A stretch of 64,000 bases of DNA from BCD1 sp965230565 (GCA_965230565.1 CBDDLH010000016.1:1798001-1862000), one strand, 5' to 3'. Positions 17,233 to 26,099 are shown, numbered from the stretch's first letter. Made by a program: numbers and translations. The notes: generated from the sequence alone by a model not told the origin.

Positions 17233-18300
17233 ATGACACCACTTATTGCTTTATTACTTGGGCTTCTTGCAATGCTGGTTTTAGGCTGGTTTTTCTGGCC
17301 TACAAATGGTTTAGTCGCCAAATGGAGAAGGGCATCCATCAGTACCAAACGTGTATTGTTGGAGGATGCGCTTAAGCATCTGTATGATTGTGAGTACAAA
17401 AGCCTGTCGGCGAGTTTGCACAGTATAGCCGGAAACCTGAATATTTCAGGTGATCAGGCTGCCAATCTCGTAGAAAGGCTCGAATCCATGGGACTCATCA
17501 AATCAACTACTTCTCAGATTGAATTAACGGATGTGGGAAGATCCTATGCCTTGAGGGTGATCAGGGTACACCGGGTTTGGGAAAGATACCTGGCTGACGA
17601 AACCAGCATGGGGGAAATGGAATGGCATGACCATGCGGACCACAAGGAACACATCATGACCATCGAAGAAGCCAACCAATTGGCAGCCTCTATCGGTAAT
17701 CCTGTATTTGACCCACATGGAGATCCTATCCCAACCGCATCAGGACAAATTCCGGATCATAGCGGTGTATTATTGGCAGATTTGGAAGAAGGTCAGTTTG
17801 CACGTATCATCCATCTGGAAGACGAACCTAAAACCATTTATGCCCAGTTGATCGCCCTGGGATTATTCCCCGGAATGTTTATCAGATTAAATAACAAATC
17901 TGATGAAAAAATCAGCTTCATTGCCAATGGAGAGGAAAAAGTCCTTGCTCCCATCTTCGCCAACAACGTAACTGTAGAAGTCATCCCTGAAAAAGAGGAT
18001 ACCATTGAAGAGAACCTGAACAGGCTGACAGAAATTGAAGTAGGAGAAGCCGTTGAGGTGGTTAAAATTTCAGCCGCCTGCAGAGGGCAGCAACGTCGCC
18101 GCCTTATGGATTTTGGAATCGTTCCGGGTACAATTATTCAACCGGAACTCCGCAGCGCAGGAGGGGATCCTACCGCCTACAAAATCCTGGGAACAACCAT
18201 TGCTTTAAGGAAAGAACATGCCAGATTCATTTTTGTCAAAAAAGTCGATCAAGTGTTGAATGCTACTTATTTAAAAGAACAAAAAATTAACCATGTCTAA
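17233..18300 (+). CDS. Membrane-anchored DtxR-like/FeoA fusion protein
   Basis: A 355-aa protein with an N-terminal transmembrane helix (residues 2-22, TPLIALLLGLLAMLVLGWFFW), a DtxR-type winged helix plus dimerisation region (residues about 38-165; AANLVERLESMGLIKS, RVIRVHRVWERYL, FDPHGDPIPT) and two FeoA/SH3-like domains (about 178-250 and 265-340; MDFGIVPGTIIQPEL). It thus combines features of a regulator with FeoA, the small partner of FeoB. The membrane tether suggests the DtxR part acts in assembling the transporter rather than binding DNA, but that is inference. Its stop overlaps the FeoB GTPase ORF by 8 bases, so translation is likely coupled. Confidence 0.85.
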   Translation: MTPLIALLLGLLAMLVLGWFFWPTNGLVAKWRRASISTKRVLLEDALKHLYDCEYKSLSASLHSIAGNLNISGDQAANLVERLESMGLIKSTTSQIELTDVGRSYALRVIRVHRVWERYLADETSMGEMEWHDHADHKEHIMTIEEANQLAASIGNPVFDPHGDPIPTASGQIPDHSGVLLADLEEGQFARIIHLEDEPKTIYAQLIALGLFPGMFIRLNNKSDEKISFIANGEEKVLAPIFANNVTVEVIPEKEDTIEENLNRLTEIEVGEAVEVVKISAACRGQQRRRLMDFGIVPGTIIQPELRSAGGDPTAYKILGTTIALRKEHARFIFVKKVDQVLNATYLKEQKINHV

Positions 18301-19072
18301 TAATTGCGAAAACTGCCCGTCACACAATGTGGCCAACCTCGTCAAACTTGGGGTAATCATGGATAAATTCGATTACCTGATCGCTCTGGCCGGTAACCCA
18401 AACACCGGGAAAAGCACTGTTTTTAATAACCTGACCGGACTTCGGCAACATACCGGAAACTGGCCTGGCAAAACCGTCACGAGGGCTGAAGGTGGTTTCA
18501 ATTACGGAGAGGATCGGTATAAGATCGTTGACCTACCCGGCACCTATTCCCTACTGTCAACAAGTACAGATGAAGAGGTTGCCAGAGATTTCATTTTGTT
18601 CGGTCAACCAGATGTTACGGTAATTGTAGTGGATGCCACCCGCCTTGAAAGAAACCTCAATCTGGTATTACAAATTTTGGAGATCACTGACAGGGTCGTG
18701 GTTTGTCTGAACCTGATGGATGAAGCCAAAAGACACCATATTGAAATCGATGTAAGATCCTTGTCACGAGAACTCGGAGTACCGGTAGTACCGGCAACAG
18801 CAAGAAGCAATAAGGGCATGGATGAGTTGCTTAAAAACATTGCAGATGTGGCCAAAGGGAACTTCAAGCCAAAACCGAGGCGACTTAAAAACCACACCAA
18901 GAAACTCGACCTGGCCATTGATCAGCTGAGCGAAATGCTTTTGCAACATTTCCCGGAACTTCCCAATGTTAGATGGGTTGCCCTCAGGATGTTAGAAGGA
19001 GATCAGTCTATTATTGAAGCAGTAAAGTCGGGGGAACTCGGTTCAATAAAAAAAGAAGAAGTAGAGGTTTAG
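18293..19072 (+). CDS. feoB: FeoB N-terminal GTPase domain (split FeoB)
   Basis: A 259-aa G-protein part of ferrous iron transporter B. Motifs: G1 GNPNTGKST (residues about 34-42), G2 in the loop around NWPGKTVTRAEG, G3 DLPGTYSL, G4 NLMDEA and G5-like TARSNKG. The C-terminal part is the helical GDI-like region (NVRWVALRMLEGD). An N-terminal CENCPSH stretch may bind metal. In typical FeoB the membrane domain follows in the same chain; here a stop at 19070-19072 ends it, and the membrane part is a separate ORF 163 bases later. Iron is the default substrate; some Bacteroidota FeoB paralogues carry manganese. Confidence 0.9.
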   Translation: MSNNCENCPSHNVANLVKLGVIMDKFDYLIALAGNPNTGKSTVFNNLTGLRQHTGNWPGKTVTRAEGGFNYGEDRYKIVDLPGTYSLLSTSTDEEVARDFILFGQPDVTVIVVDATRLERNLNLVLQILEITDRVVVCLNLMDEAKRHHIEIDVRSLSRELGVPVVPATARSNKGMDELLKNIADVAKGNFKPKPRRLKNHTKKLDLAIDQLSEMLLQHFPELPNVRWVALRMLEGDQSIIEAVKSGELGSIKKEEVEV

Positions 19073-19160
19073 AGAAGATTTACAATTGTTAAAGTTGAAA
19101 AAAAGTATCCAAAAAAATGTCACGTTCTAAATTCTCGTGGCTTTTATATAAAAAGGGAAA

Positions 19161-19211
19161 TGAGAGTCTAGTGACGGCCTGACTTCGAGTCAGGCCGTCA
19201 CTAGACTCTCA
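19161..19211. repeat. Perfect 23-bp hairpin between the two FeoB ORFs
   Basis: 19161-19183 is the exact reverse complement of 19189-19211 (arms begin TGAGAGTCTAG and end CTAGACTCTCA), with the loop TTCGA, whose end bases can also pair. It lacks a T-run on the plus strand, so it is not a classical terminator. It sits in the 163-base gap that separates the GTPase and membrane parts of FeoB and could be an inserted palindromic element or an mRNA-processing/stability signal. Confidence 0.85.
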
Positions 19212-19235
19212 CAAAAAGAAAAAATCTTCATTTCC

Positions 19236-20660
19236 ATGACGGTAAAAAACAGAGAATCGATCATATCCGCCGCAAATACCCTTCGATGGGAATTAGGCGA
19301 GAACTTCCATGATGAAATCATGGAGTCCATCTACAAGGAAGCCGGAAAGATATCAAGGAAATCAGTACTTATTGAAGGAGACGGCACAGGGTTTAACCTG
19401 GACAGAAAAATCGACAAGATAGTCACGAGCCCCATTCTGGGTTTTCCTATCATGTTCATCTTGCTGTCTATTGTTTTTTGGCTGACCATACAGGGTGCCA
19501 ATGTTCCCTCTGCGATGTTGGCTTCCCTTTTAGTAGACACCATACATCCTATCCTCAAGGGCTTTGCCGCCACCATTGGGATGCCCTGGTGGCTGGATGG
19601 AATGCTCATCGATGGAGTATACCTGGCTATGGCCTGGGTGATCAGCGTGATGCTTCCTCCAATGGCCATATTTTTCCCTTTGTTCACCTTATTGGAAGAT
19701 TTCGGTTACCTACCCAGAGTTGCTTTTAATATGGACAAACTTTTCCAGAGAGCCGGCGCTCATGGAAAGCAGGCCCTCAGCCTCTGTATGGGATTTGGTT
19801 GTAATGCCGCAGGAGTAGTGTCTACAAGAGTCATTGACAGCCCGCGGGAAAGACTTATCGCCATCATCACCAATAATTTTTCTCTTTGCAACGGCCGCTG
19901 GCCGACACAGATACTGATTGCCACCATTTTTATCGGAGGAGCAGTTCCGGCACACCTGGCCGGGATCGTCAGTGCCGGAGCAGTTATCGGCATTGCAGTT
20001 CTGGGTATCCTTCTGACGCTGGTAGTATCCTGGGGATTATCAAAAACCATCCTAAAAGGAGAAGCCTCTGCTTTCAGCCTGGAACTTCCTCCTTATCGCC
20101 CTCCGCATATCTGGCAAACGATATACACTTCCCTGATCGACAGAACGCTGATCGTTTTATGGAGAGCAATAGTTTTCGCAGCTCCGGCCGGACTTGTCAT
20201 TTGGCTGGTAGCTAATATTAATATCGGAGACCTGAGCCTTGCAGCGCATTTTATTAATGCTTCGGATCCTTTTGCCTGGTGGTTTGGTTTGAACGGGGTG
20301 ATACTCCTGGCCTATATCATAGCCATTCCCGCCAATGAAATTGTTATTCCAACGGTATTGATGCTGACCGTACTTAGTGTTAATATAACCGGCATCGGAG
20401 AAGGTACCGGGGTGATGTTTGAACTTGATTCTATTGGTGATACAGCCACCATTCTTCATGCCGGTGGATGGACACTGTTGACAGGAATCAATCTGATGTT
20501 GTTCAGTTTATTGCACAACCCCTGTTCAACGACGCTGTACACCATCTACAAAGAGACAAAAAGTATAAAATGGACCTTCGTTTCAGCGGTACTGCCGCTG
20601 ATCATGGGTTTTGCAGTTTGCTTTTTTGTAGCACAGATATGGAGATTGTATGCCGGATAA
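19236..20660 (+). CDS. feoB: FeoB membrane domain (split FeoB)
   Basis: A 474-aa inner-membrane permease part of FeoB. A short cytosolic N-terminus (residues 1-55, HDEIMESIYKEAGKISRKSV ... LDRKIDKIVTSPILGFPIM) matches the linker that normally joins GTPase and membrane parts, followed by about nine helices with two nucleoside-recognition Gate domains. The conserved pore motifs are GFGCNAAGVVSTR and, in the second half-site, SLCNGRWPT, the CNGR-type variant of FeoB's Cys-containing motif. Together with the preceding ORF it should form a two-chain FeoB. The start at 19236 is the first ATG after the hairpin. Confidence 0.88.
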   Translation: MTVKNRESIISAANTLRWELGENFHDEIMESIYKEAGKISRKSVLIEGDGTGFNLDRKIDKIVTSPILGFPIMFILLSIVFWLTIQGANVPSAMLASLLVDTIHPILKGFAATIGMPWWLDGMLIDGVYLAMAWVISVMLPPMAIFFPLFTLLEDFGYLPRVAFNMDKLFQRAGAHGKQALSLCMGFGCNAAGVVSTRVIDSPRERLIAIITNNFSLCNGRWPTQILIATIFIGGAVPAHLAGIVSAGAVIGIAVLGILLTLVVSWGLSKTILKGEASAFSLELPPYRPPHIWQTIYTSLIDRTLIVLWRAIVFAAPAGLVIWLVANINIGDLSLAAHFINASDPFAWWFGLNGVILLAYIIAIPANEIVIPTVLMLTVLSVNITGIGEGTGVMFELDSIGDTATILHAGGWTLLTGINLMLFSLLHNPCSTTLYTIYKETKSIKWTFVSAVLPLIMGFAVCFFVAQIWRLYAG

Positions 20661-20784
20661 ATCCCTTCACGGGAAATTCGATACAATGTAGTCTGTAAAA
20701 CAAATTGGAGTAAGGAAAAGAACAGGCATGGCAATAATTTTCATTATTCTTGTCCCAGATTTATTAAATCACAAAACAATAATT

Positions 20785-21573
20785 ATGAAAAAAACGCTAC
20801 TTACACTTTTTCTTGCCTTCTCCTTGACCATGATCATGGCCCAAACGGCTCCAGACTTTACTTTCACGGATATTGACGGTAATTCCCACACTTTATCCGA
20901 AGCGCTGGAAGAAGGAAAAGTAATCATTATTGATTTCTTTTTTGTTGACTGTGGCCCTTGTAATGCCTGGGCTCCCGAAATTGATCAATTGATCGCTGAT
21001 TTCGAAGGCACTACTGTTGAGGTATGGTCCATCAGTGACAGAGATTCAGATGACTACATCAGTAACAGTGCCTTTAATCCTACTCATGACAACCACAAAT
21101 CAGGTGGTGTTGCAGGAGGCGGAGATGAGGTAATTGATCTTTACGCCAGTAATTTTTCATTCCTCGGTTTCCCAACCTTTGCGGTAATTTGCACCGATGG
21201 CAGTATCACATGGGATATCTGGCCATTATCTTCAGGAGTACCTGAGATCAGAGGAGAGTTGACTGAAGATTGCGGTGTGGCAGAATTGACAACAGGAGTT
21301 CAGGAAATTGCAGGACTTCAAGGGATGAAGTTGTCTCCTAATCCAACATCCGATCAAAGTTTGCTGGAATTTTCTCTAAATCAACCTACAGCTCTTGGAA
21401 TTGAGGTATTCAATGCTTTTGGTCAAAAAGTAAAAACCATAGCATCAACTGATTTTGCTAACGGCAGTCACCAGGTCAATCTTGATGTTGCTGATCTTAC
21501 CTCTGGCATGTATTTCATTCGAATGACATCTGAGGAAGGTGTTCAAACTATGGAATTATCCGTTAGCAAATAA
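20785..21573 (+). CDS. Secreted thioredoxin-like protein with T9SS sorting domain
   Basis: 262 aa from the ATG at 20785, which gives a proper signal peptide (KKTLLTLFLAFSLTMIMAQ). A TlpA/AhpC-type thioredoxin fold follows (PDFTFTDIDGNSHTLSEAL; redox CGPC in FVDCGPCNAWAPEI; cis-Pro loop FLGFPTFAVI). The C-terminal 75 residues are a type A T9SS domain (LSPNPTSDQ ... GMYFIRMTSEEG). Probably an extracellular or surface disulfide oxidoreductase. Its target is unknown, and no obvious partner is adjacent. Confidence 0.87.
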   Translation: MKKTLLTLFLAFSLTMIMAQTAPDFTFTDIDGNSHTLSEALEEGKVIIIDFFFVDCGPCNAWAPEIDQLIADFEGTTVEVWSISDRDSDDYISNSAFNPTHDNHKSGGVAGGGDEVIDLYASNFSFLGFPTFAVICTDGSITWDIWPLSSGVPEIRGELTEDCGVAELTTGVQEIAGLQGMKLSPNPTSDQSLLEFSLNQPTALGIEVFNAFGQKVKTIASTDFANGSHQVNLDVADLTSGMYFIRMTSEEGVQTMELSVSK

Positions 21574-21596
21574 TTATACTGATTTACGGATTCCTA

Positions 21597-21640
21597 AAAA
21601 AACCAACCTGTCTGACATTGTAAAACAGGTTGGTTTTTTA
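21597..21640 (+). terminator. Intrinsic terminator after the thioredoxin-like gene
   Basis: AAAAAACCAACCTGT (21597-21611) pairs fully with 21625-21639, ending in six T residues. It lies 24 bases after the stop. Confidence 0.85.
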
Positions 21641-21653
21641 ATTGCTTACAAAA

Positions 21654-21965
21654 ATGTCCATTTTACAAACAACCATTCATTACTCACTCCACCTGCTGGT
21701 CCCCGGATTGATTGCCTGGTTGTTTTTCAGGAAAAACTGGACACGGGTATGGTTGATATTTTTGGCCACGATGTTGGTAGACCTTGATCATCTGTTGGCA
21801 GATCCCATTTTTGACCCAAATCGAAACAGTATTAACTTTCATCCACTTCACAGCTACTGGGCCATTGGTATTTATTTACTGATGTTAATGCCTACCAAAA
21901 CAAGAATAGTCGCTATTGGTTTATTATTTCATATGCTAACGGATTTCCAGGATTCTCTTTGGTAA
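21654..21965 (+). CDS. DUF6122 family small membrane protein
   Basis: 103 aa, three to four hydrophobic segments. Conserved-looking phrases: IHYSLHLLVPGLIAWLFF, MLVDLDHLLADPIFDPNRNSI, FHPLHSYWAI and FHMLTDFQDSLW. The HD/H clusters recall metal-dependent YdjM/YfhO-type hydrolase-like membrane proteins, but I only recognise it as DUF6122-like. The ATG at 21654 is chosen over the TTG at 21642. Function unknown. Confidence 0.7.
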   Translation: MSILQTTIHYSLHLLVPGLIAWLFFRKNWTRVWLIFLATMLVDLDHLLADPIFDPNRNSINFHPLHSYWAIGIYLLMLMPTKTRIVAIGLLFHMLTDFQDSLW

Positions 21966-22009
21966 ATGCTTTGAAATTGTAATTAACACAATATTTATGG
22001 TAAGGCCTG

Positions 22010-22040
22010 TTGAATCTATATACTAATTATGATACCTTTG
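22010..22040 (+). promoter_or_regulatory. Promoter of the HAD-family gene
   Basis: TTG at 22010-22012 and TACCTTTG at 22033-22040, 20 bases apart, match the Bacteroidota consensus. The ATG lies 27 bases downstream at 22067. Confidence 0.7.
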
Positions 22041-22066
22041 CGGCTTCACTTTAAAAATTAAACATC

Positions 22067-22498
22067 ATGAGTGACCAGGATGGGCAACTTAAGGACCTTT
22101 ACAACGAAAAAGGTGAGAAGCTGAGCCCAATGTTACCCGAGAACATCAAAAATTACCTCATTGACATTGACGGTACAATCTGTGATGACATCCCCAATGA
22201 AGAACCTGAACGCATGCTTACTGCTATGCCTTATCCGGACGCATTGAAGATCATTAATAAATGGTACGACGAAGGCCATATCATCACTTTCTTTACTTCC
22301 AGAACAGACGAACATAAGGAAGTTACGGAGAAATGGCTTGAAAAAAATAATTTCAAATACCACTTTTTGCTGCTCAACAAACCCCGTGGTGGAAATTACC
22401 ACTGGATCGACAATCATATTGTGAAAGCTACCCGCTTCAAAGGAAAATTCACTGATCTCGTCGTTGAAACAAGAGACATCGAAGTATTCAAATCGTAA
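22067..22498 (+). CDS. HAD-superfamily hydrolase-like protein (small, 143 aa)
   Basis: A soluble protein with a HAD motif I IDIDGTICDD at about residues 28-37, a motif II-like TFFTSRTDEHKE and a late RGGNYHWIDNHIV segment in the motif III/IV region. It resembles the short Bacteroidota HAD proteins sometimes labelled phosphoheptose isomerase; I see no sugar-isomerase domain and prefer HAD phosphatase. It has its own promoter. The substrate is unknown. Confidence 0.75.
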   Translation: MSDQDGQLKDLYNEKGEKLSPMLPENIKNYLIDIDGTICDDIPNEEPERMLTAMPYPDALKIINKWYDEGHIITFFTSRTDEHKEVTEKWLEKNNFKYHFLLLNKPRGGNYHWIDNHIVKATRFKGKFTDLVVETRDIEVFKS

Positions 22499-22521
22499 AC
22501 TGGTTGCTGGTTACTTTGTTT

Positions 22522-22554
22522 AGAAATACTATTTTTGAGAAAAATAGTATTTCT
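22522..22554. repeat. Dispersed palindrome AGAAATACTATTT (copy 1)
   Basis: 15-bp arms at 22522-22536 and 22540-22554 pair perfectly. The same arm AGAAATACTATTT with its complement recurs at 63933-63965 with a different loop, which marks it as a dispersed repeat. Immediately upstream (22499-22514) is ACTGGTTGCTGGTTAC, another repeat unit shared with 6400. Confidence 0.7.
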
Positions 22555-22558
22555 GCTC

Positions 22559-24076
22559 ATGATCTGGCCCGAACTTGTAAGACTTGCACTCCTGGGCGGG
22601 GAACGGGGAACCATGACTCCCGAACTCCGGCAAAAGCTCGAATCATATGGTATTCAAACTGATAGCCCTTTCCCGGAGGTATTACTTGAAAGTGCAGCAT
22701 TATTCAACCAGATCAGGAAAGCTGCCTTCCAGCTGGAAGCCTTTGAGGGTAAACTTCCGGAACCCATCAAAGAAACCGAGGAACAGACCTGCTCCCCTCG
22801 ATCAACTGCCCATCTCTTTGCTATCCTCGACGGTAGATTTGCACCTGCACTCGAAGAGTTTTTAACTCATTTAAAAGAAAATGAGAAAAAAATACCTAAC
22901 GAAACATTACCAGTACTTCTGAATGCCTCTTTGGAAGATAATGAGCTATGGACATTGCTTCGTCCAGTACTAGGAAAACGAGGAGAATGGCTTTTGGAAC
23001 AATGGCCTCCCTGGAGTACATTAACAGGCGTTCAAACCATACAAGACTGGGACCTCACTCCTTTGTCCGACCGTACAGCCTACCTTCGATTCCTTAGAAC
23101 AAAAGATCCGGAAAAAGCCCTTGAACGCTTAAAGATCCATTGGGGCAACCTGAAGGTCGGAGATAAATTTTCCTTATTAAAAACATTGGAATTAAATCTT
23201 TCCGAAAAAGATGAAATCTTTTTAGAACAATTGCTGGATGAGCGATCTAAAAAAATACAACTGGAAGCGGCAAGGTTACTGGCAGGTCTTAGTAACAGTG
23301 CGCTGGTAGAACGATTATTTCTCGCTTTATTAGCCTATGTTCATATATCGGAGAATGCCATCAACTTTGATCTACCGGAGACCCTTCCTGAGTCAACCTT
23401 GAAGGATGGAATTCATCCGGTACCACTCAAAGAATCCGGCGGAGGAATAAAAGCAGCCTGGTTAAGACAAATCACCAGTAAAATTCCTCCAAGGCGCTGG
23501 TCAGAATTGATTGATAAGGACCCTGAAGATTGTTTGTCCTTTTTTCTGAACAATCGCTGGTCTGATCAATTATTACCAGCCATTGCCGAAGCTGCTTTAT
23601 TACATAATGATAAAGAGTGGATGGGAGCTATTCTGGAGCATGGTCTAATCAATGGTTTTAGTCATGATATTCCCGTTAACTTGCTTAAATTAATGATTAA
23701 AAAACTTCCCCGGGAAGCTATTTCCTCATTGGCCGAATACGGGGCAGAAGTCCTTCCAAGATTGATAGAAAACAAAAGTGTTTTCTTTTTGTTGCTAACA
23801 AATAATAAAGCATCATGGACAGACAAGGTGAGTGTCTGGTTATTGCAGAATTTTAAAGACTGGATGCGTTCCCAAAAACAGGGTTTTGGAAACCTGGAAC
23901 ACTATCGCGAACTTATCCAGACCGGTGCTTACTCCATAAACCCGGCACTGGCTGAAAAATTCAAGATCGGATGGCCAACGACAAACACCACATGGTATTA
24001 TTGGGAAGATGCCATTGACAAAATGATCAGGACGCTCAACTTCAGGAGAGATATGATCAAAAGTCTTAAGAGTTAG
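22559..24076 (+). CDS. DUF5691 family protein
   Basis: 505 aa from the ATG at 22559 (WPELVRLALLGGERG is the typical N-terminus; the in-frame TTG at 22535 lies inside the palindrome). Mostly alpha-helical with HEAT-like pieces (LLDERSKKIQLEAARLLAGL). No catalytic motif seen. In other bacteria this family lies near SWIM-domain and MoxR/VWA genes, none of which is adjacent here. Function unknown. Confidence 0.7.
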   Translation: MIWPELVRLALLGGERGTMTPELRQKLESYGIQTDSPFPEVLLESAALFNQIRKAAFQLEAFEGKLPEPIKETEEQTCSPRSTAHLFAILDGRFAPALEEFLTHLKENEKKIPNETLPVLLNASLEDNELWTLLRPVLGKRGEWLLEQWPPWSTLTGVQTIQDWDLTPLSDRTAYLRFLRTKDPEKALERLKIHWGNLKVGDKFSLLKTLELNLSEKDEIFLEQLLDERSKKIQLEAARLLAGLSNSALVERLFLALLAYVHISENAINFDLPETLPESTLKDGIHPVPLKESGGGIKAAWLRQITSKIPPRRWSELIDKDPEDCLSFFLNNRWSDQLLPAIAEAALLHNDKEWMGAILEHGLINGFSHDIPVNLLKLMIKKLPREAISSLAEYGAEVLPRLIENKSVFFLLLTNNKASWTDKVSVWLLQNFKDWMRSQKQGFGNLEHYRELIQTGAYSINPALAEKFKIGWPTTNTTWYYWEDAIDKMIRTLNFRRDMIKSLKS

Positions 24077-24139
24077 GTTGACAAGATTCAAACCAAATCG
24101 AACAAAGTAGCAGGACAAAACTAGTTATAATGAAAAGTT

Positions 24140-24240
24140 ACAATATCACATTTTTTTTTAACCACCGGGTTCACGGAGAAGGCACAGTGAACACAGAGGT
24201 CTAAGAATTACACCTTGAATCTCTTGAAAGTGATGAGTGA
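24140..24240. repeat. Common intergenic ACCGGGTTCACGGAG-type sequence
   Basis: The segment around 24161-24200 (AACCACCGGGTTCACGGAG ... CACAGTGAACACAGAGG) contains GTTCAC/GTGAAC arms and resembles a short ACCACGGAG ... CACAGAG sequence often seen between genes in environmental bacteria. I recognise it only by style. No gene is seen in 24077-24371. Confidence 0.3.
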
Positions 24241-24337
24241 TGTGGCCTTAAATGATTTCCCTACTCAGCAACCTGACTAATTAACACATTTGTCTGCCAA
24301 CATTATCATTATTTATGCGAAATTGTCGTTGGTTTTT

Positions 24338-24345
24338 TAACTTTG
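24338..24345 (+). promoter_or_regulatory. Promoter -7 box for gldG
   Basis: TAACTTTG matches TAnnTTTG exactly, 26 bases before the gldG ATG at 24372. The -33 element is unclear. It suggests gldG is transcribed from its own promoter here. Confidence 0.5.
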
Positions 24346-24371
24346 TTTTCCAAAAAAATTAAACTGAGCTC

Positions 24372-26099
24372 ATGGCCAATAAAAAAAGAAACAGAAAAGC
24401 ACAATCTCTGATTCAAATCGCATTGTTTGTCGGGATTTTGATTTTCATAAATATTATGGCCAATATCAGGTTTAACAGCAATTCCTTTTATACCTATTTT
24501 GACCTTACCGAAGAAAAAAGATATTCCCTCACTGATGGCACTACAAATTTGCTTGAAGACCTCGATGAAGAAATTTTCGTAGAAGTGCTTCTCGATGGTG
24601 AATTCCCTGCAGGTTTCAAACGTCTCCAGACAGCTGTACGGGATATGCTGGAAGATTTCAGGTCGGAATCGGGCTTTATCGAGTACAGCTTTATAAATCC
24701 AGGAGCGGGTAGTGTTAAACAGATCAATGACCGGCGTGAAACGCTGGCAAAAGAAGGCATCATTCCGATCAGCCTTCGACTGAAAGATGCCAGCAGTACA
24801 TCCAATCAACTGGTTTATCCTTATGCCATTTTTCGCTATGGCAACAAATCCTGGACGGTCAATCTGCTGGAAAATGAAGTTCCCGGTATGTCCAACGAGA
24901 TTATCCTCAATAACTCTATCGGTTTGCTGGAATACAAATTTGCCAGCGCTATAGAAAAAGTAAGAGATACGGATGTACCTGTAATTGTTTTTACAGAAGG
25001 CCACGGAGAGCTGACCCCATTCGAAACTGCTGATCTGGAAAAGTCATTGCTCGAATATAACGAGACCGGAAGAATCAACCTCGATAGCATTGTGGCTATT
25101 GGAGAAGAAGCTGACTTGTTGGTGGTTGCCAAACCTCAGCTGCCTTTTTCTGACAGAGACAAATTCAAGATTGATCAGTTTGTCATGAACGGAGGCAAGG
25201 TGCTTTGGGTAATTGACCCGATTGGCGTCACTCTCGATAGTCTACAAACCCGTCCGAAATTCTTTCCAAACCCTTATGACCTTAACCTTGACGACCTCCT
25301 TTTCCGCTATGGTATCAGAATGCAGAAAAACCTGTTACTGGATATTCAATGTACCAAGATACCGCTTGCTACAGGTTATGTAGGAAATGCACCGCAACTG
25401 GATTATTTCCGATATCCATACCATATGGTCATCACTCCCAGGAGTAATCACCCCATTGTTAAGAGTGTCGGGCCTGTAAACATGTATTATGCCAGCACCC
25501 TGGACACCGATGTAGAGACCAAATACCCGATTGAAAAAACGGTTTTGTTAGCCACTTCCAATAATACGACTTACCAACGGCTTCCGATCGAAATGGATTT
25601 TGATTTCCTTAGATACGAGCTGGAACCGGCTAAATTTGACAAAGGCCCTCAGCCTGTAGCCATGCTGCTTGAAGGTAAATTCAACTCTCTTTATGAAAAC
25701 AGGGTAAGTCCTGAGATGCTCAGCAATCTTTCCCAAATTGGCATTGAATTCAAAAAAGAAGTTGAAAATACCCAGATGATCGTCGTATCTGATGGAGATG
25801 TGATGAAGAACCAGGTTAAACGCGACGGACAAACCTACAGCCCCCTCGGGTGGAACGACTTTGAGAAATATCGCTTTGCCAATAAGGATCTGGTTGTAAA
25901 TATGATCGAATACCTGCTCGATGAAAAAGGGCTCATCGAAGCTAGAGGAAAGGATGTAAAGTTACGCCTTCTGGATACGGTTAAGGCAAAAGAAGAATCC
26001 CAAAAATGGCAATTGGTCAACATTGGACTTCCTTTGATTTTCCTGATTATTTTTGGATTCGGATACAATTGGTTAAGAAGGAACAGGTATGGGAAGTAG
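24372..26099 (+). CDS. gldG: Gliding motility-associated ABC transporter auxiliary protein GldG
   Basis: 575 aa, envelope protein with an N-terminal transmembrane helix (residues 12-31, LIQIALFVGILIFINIMANI), a periplasmic GldG/ABC-2-type auxiliary domain (FDLTEEKRYSLTDGTTNLL at its start, VFTEGHGEL and VVAKPQLPFSDRDKFKIDQFVMNGGKVLWV in the middle) and a C-terminal helix (LVNIGLPLIFLIIFGFGYNWL). GldG works with GldF permease and GldA ATPase in gliding or an as yet undefined export. No gldF lies directly upstream. The DUF4340 gene follows after 159 bases. Confidence 0.88.
   Translation: MANKKRNRKAQSLIQIALFVGILIFINIMANIRFNSNSFYTYFDLTEEKRYSLTDGTTNLLEDLDEEIFVEVLLDGEFPAGFKRLQTAVRDMLEDFRSESGFIEYSFINPGAGSVKQINDRRETLAKEGIIPISLRLKDASSTSNQLVYPYAIFRYGNKSWTVNLLENEVPGMSNEIILNNSIGLLEYKFASAIEKVRDTDVPVIVFTEGHGELTPFETADLEKSLLEYNETGRINLDSIVAIGEEADLLVVAKPQLPFSDRDKFKIDQFVMNGGKVLWVIDPIGVTLDSLQTRPKFFPNPYDLNLDDLLFRYGIRMQKNLLLDIQCTKIPLATGYVGNAPQLDYFRYPYHMVITPRSNHPIVKSVGPVNMYYASTLDTDVETKYPIEKTVLLATSNNTTYQRLPIEMDFDFLRYELEPAKFDKGPQPVAMLLEGKFNSLYENRVSPEMLSNLSQIGIEFKKEVENTQMIVVSDGDVMKNQVKRDGQTYSPLGWNDFEKYRFANKDLVVNMIEYLLDEKGLIEARGKDVKLRLLDTVKAKEESQKWQLVNIGLPLIFLIIFGFGYNWLRRNRYGK

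Noticed and set aside
19161..19211. Hairpin as an intrinsic terminator that would separate the FeoB parts
   Set aside because: There is no T-run after it on the plus strand, and the downstream gene needs the upstream promoter.
22067..22498. Phosphoheptose isomerase for the small HAD protein
   Set aside because: Motifs are HAD type (DxDGT), and no SIS or isomerase motif is present.
24309..25004. 231-codon minus-strand frame opposite gldG
   Set aside because: Antisense shadow of a well-supported gene; no domain.
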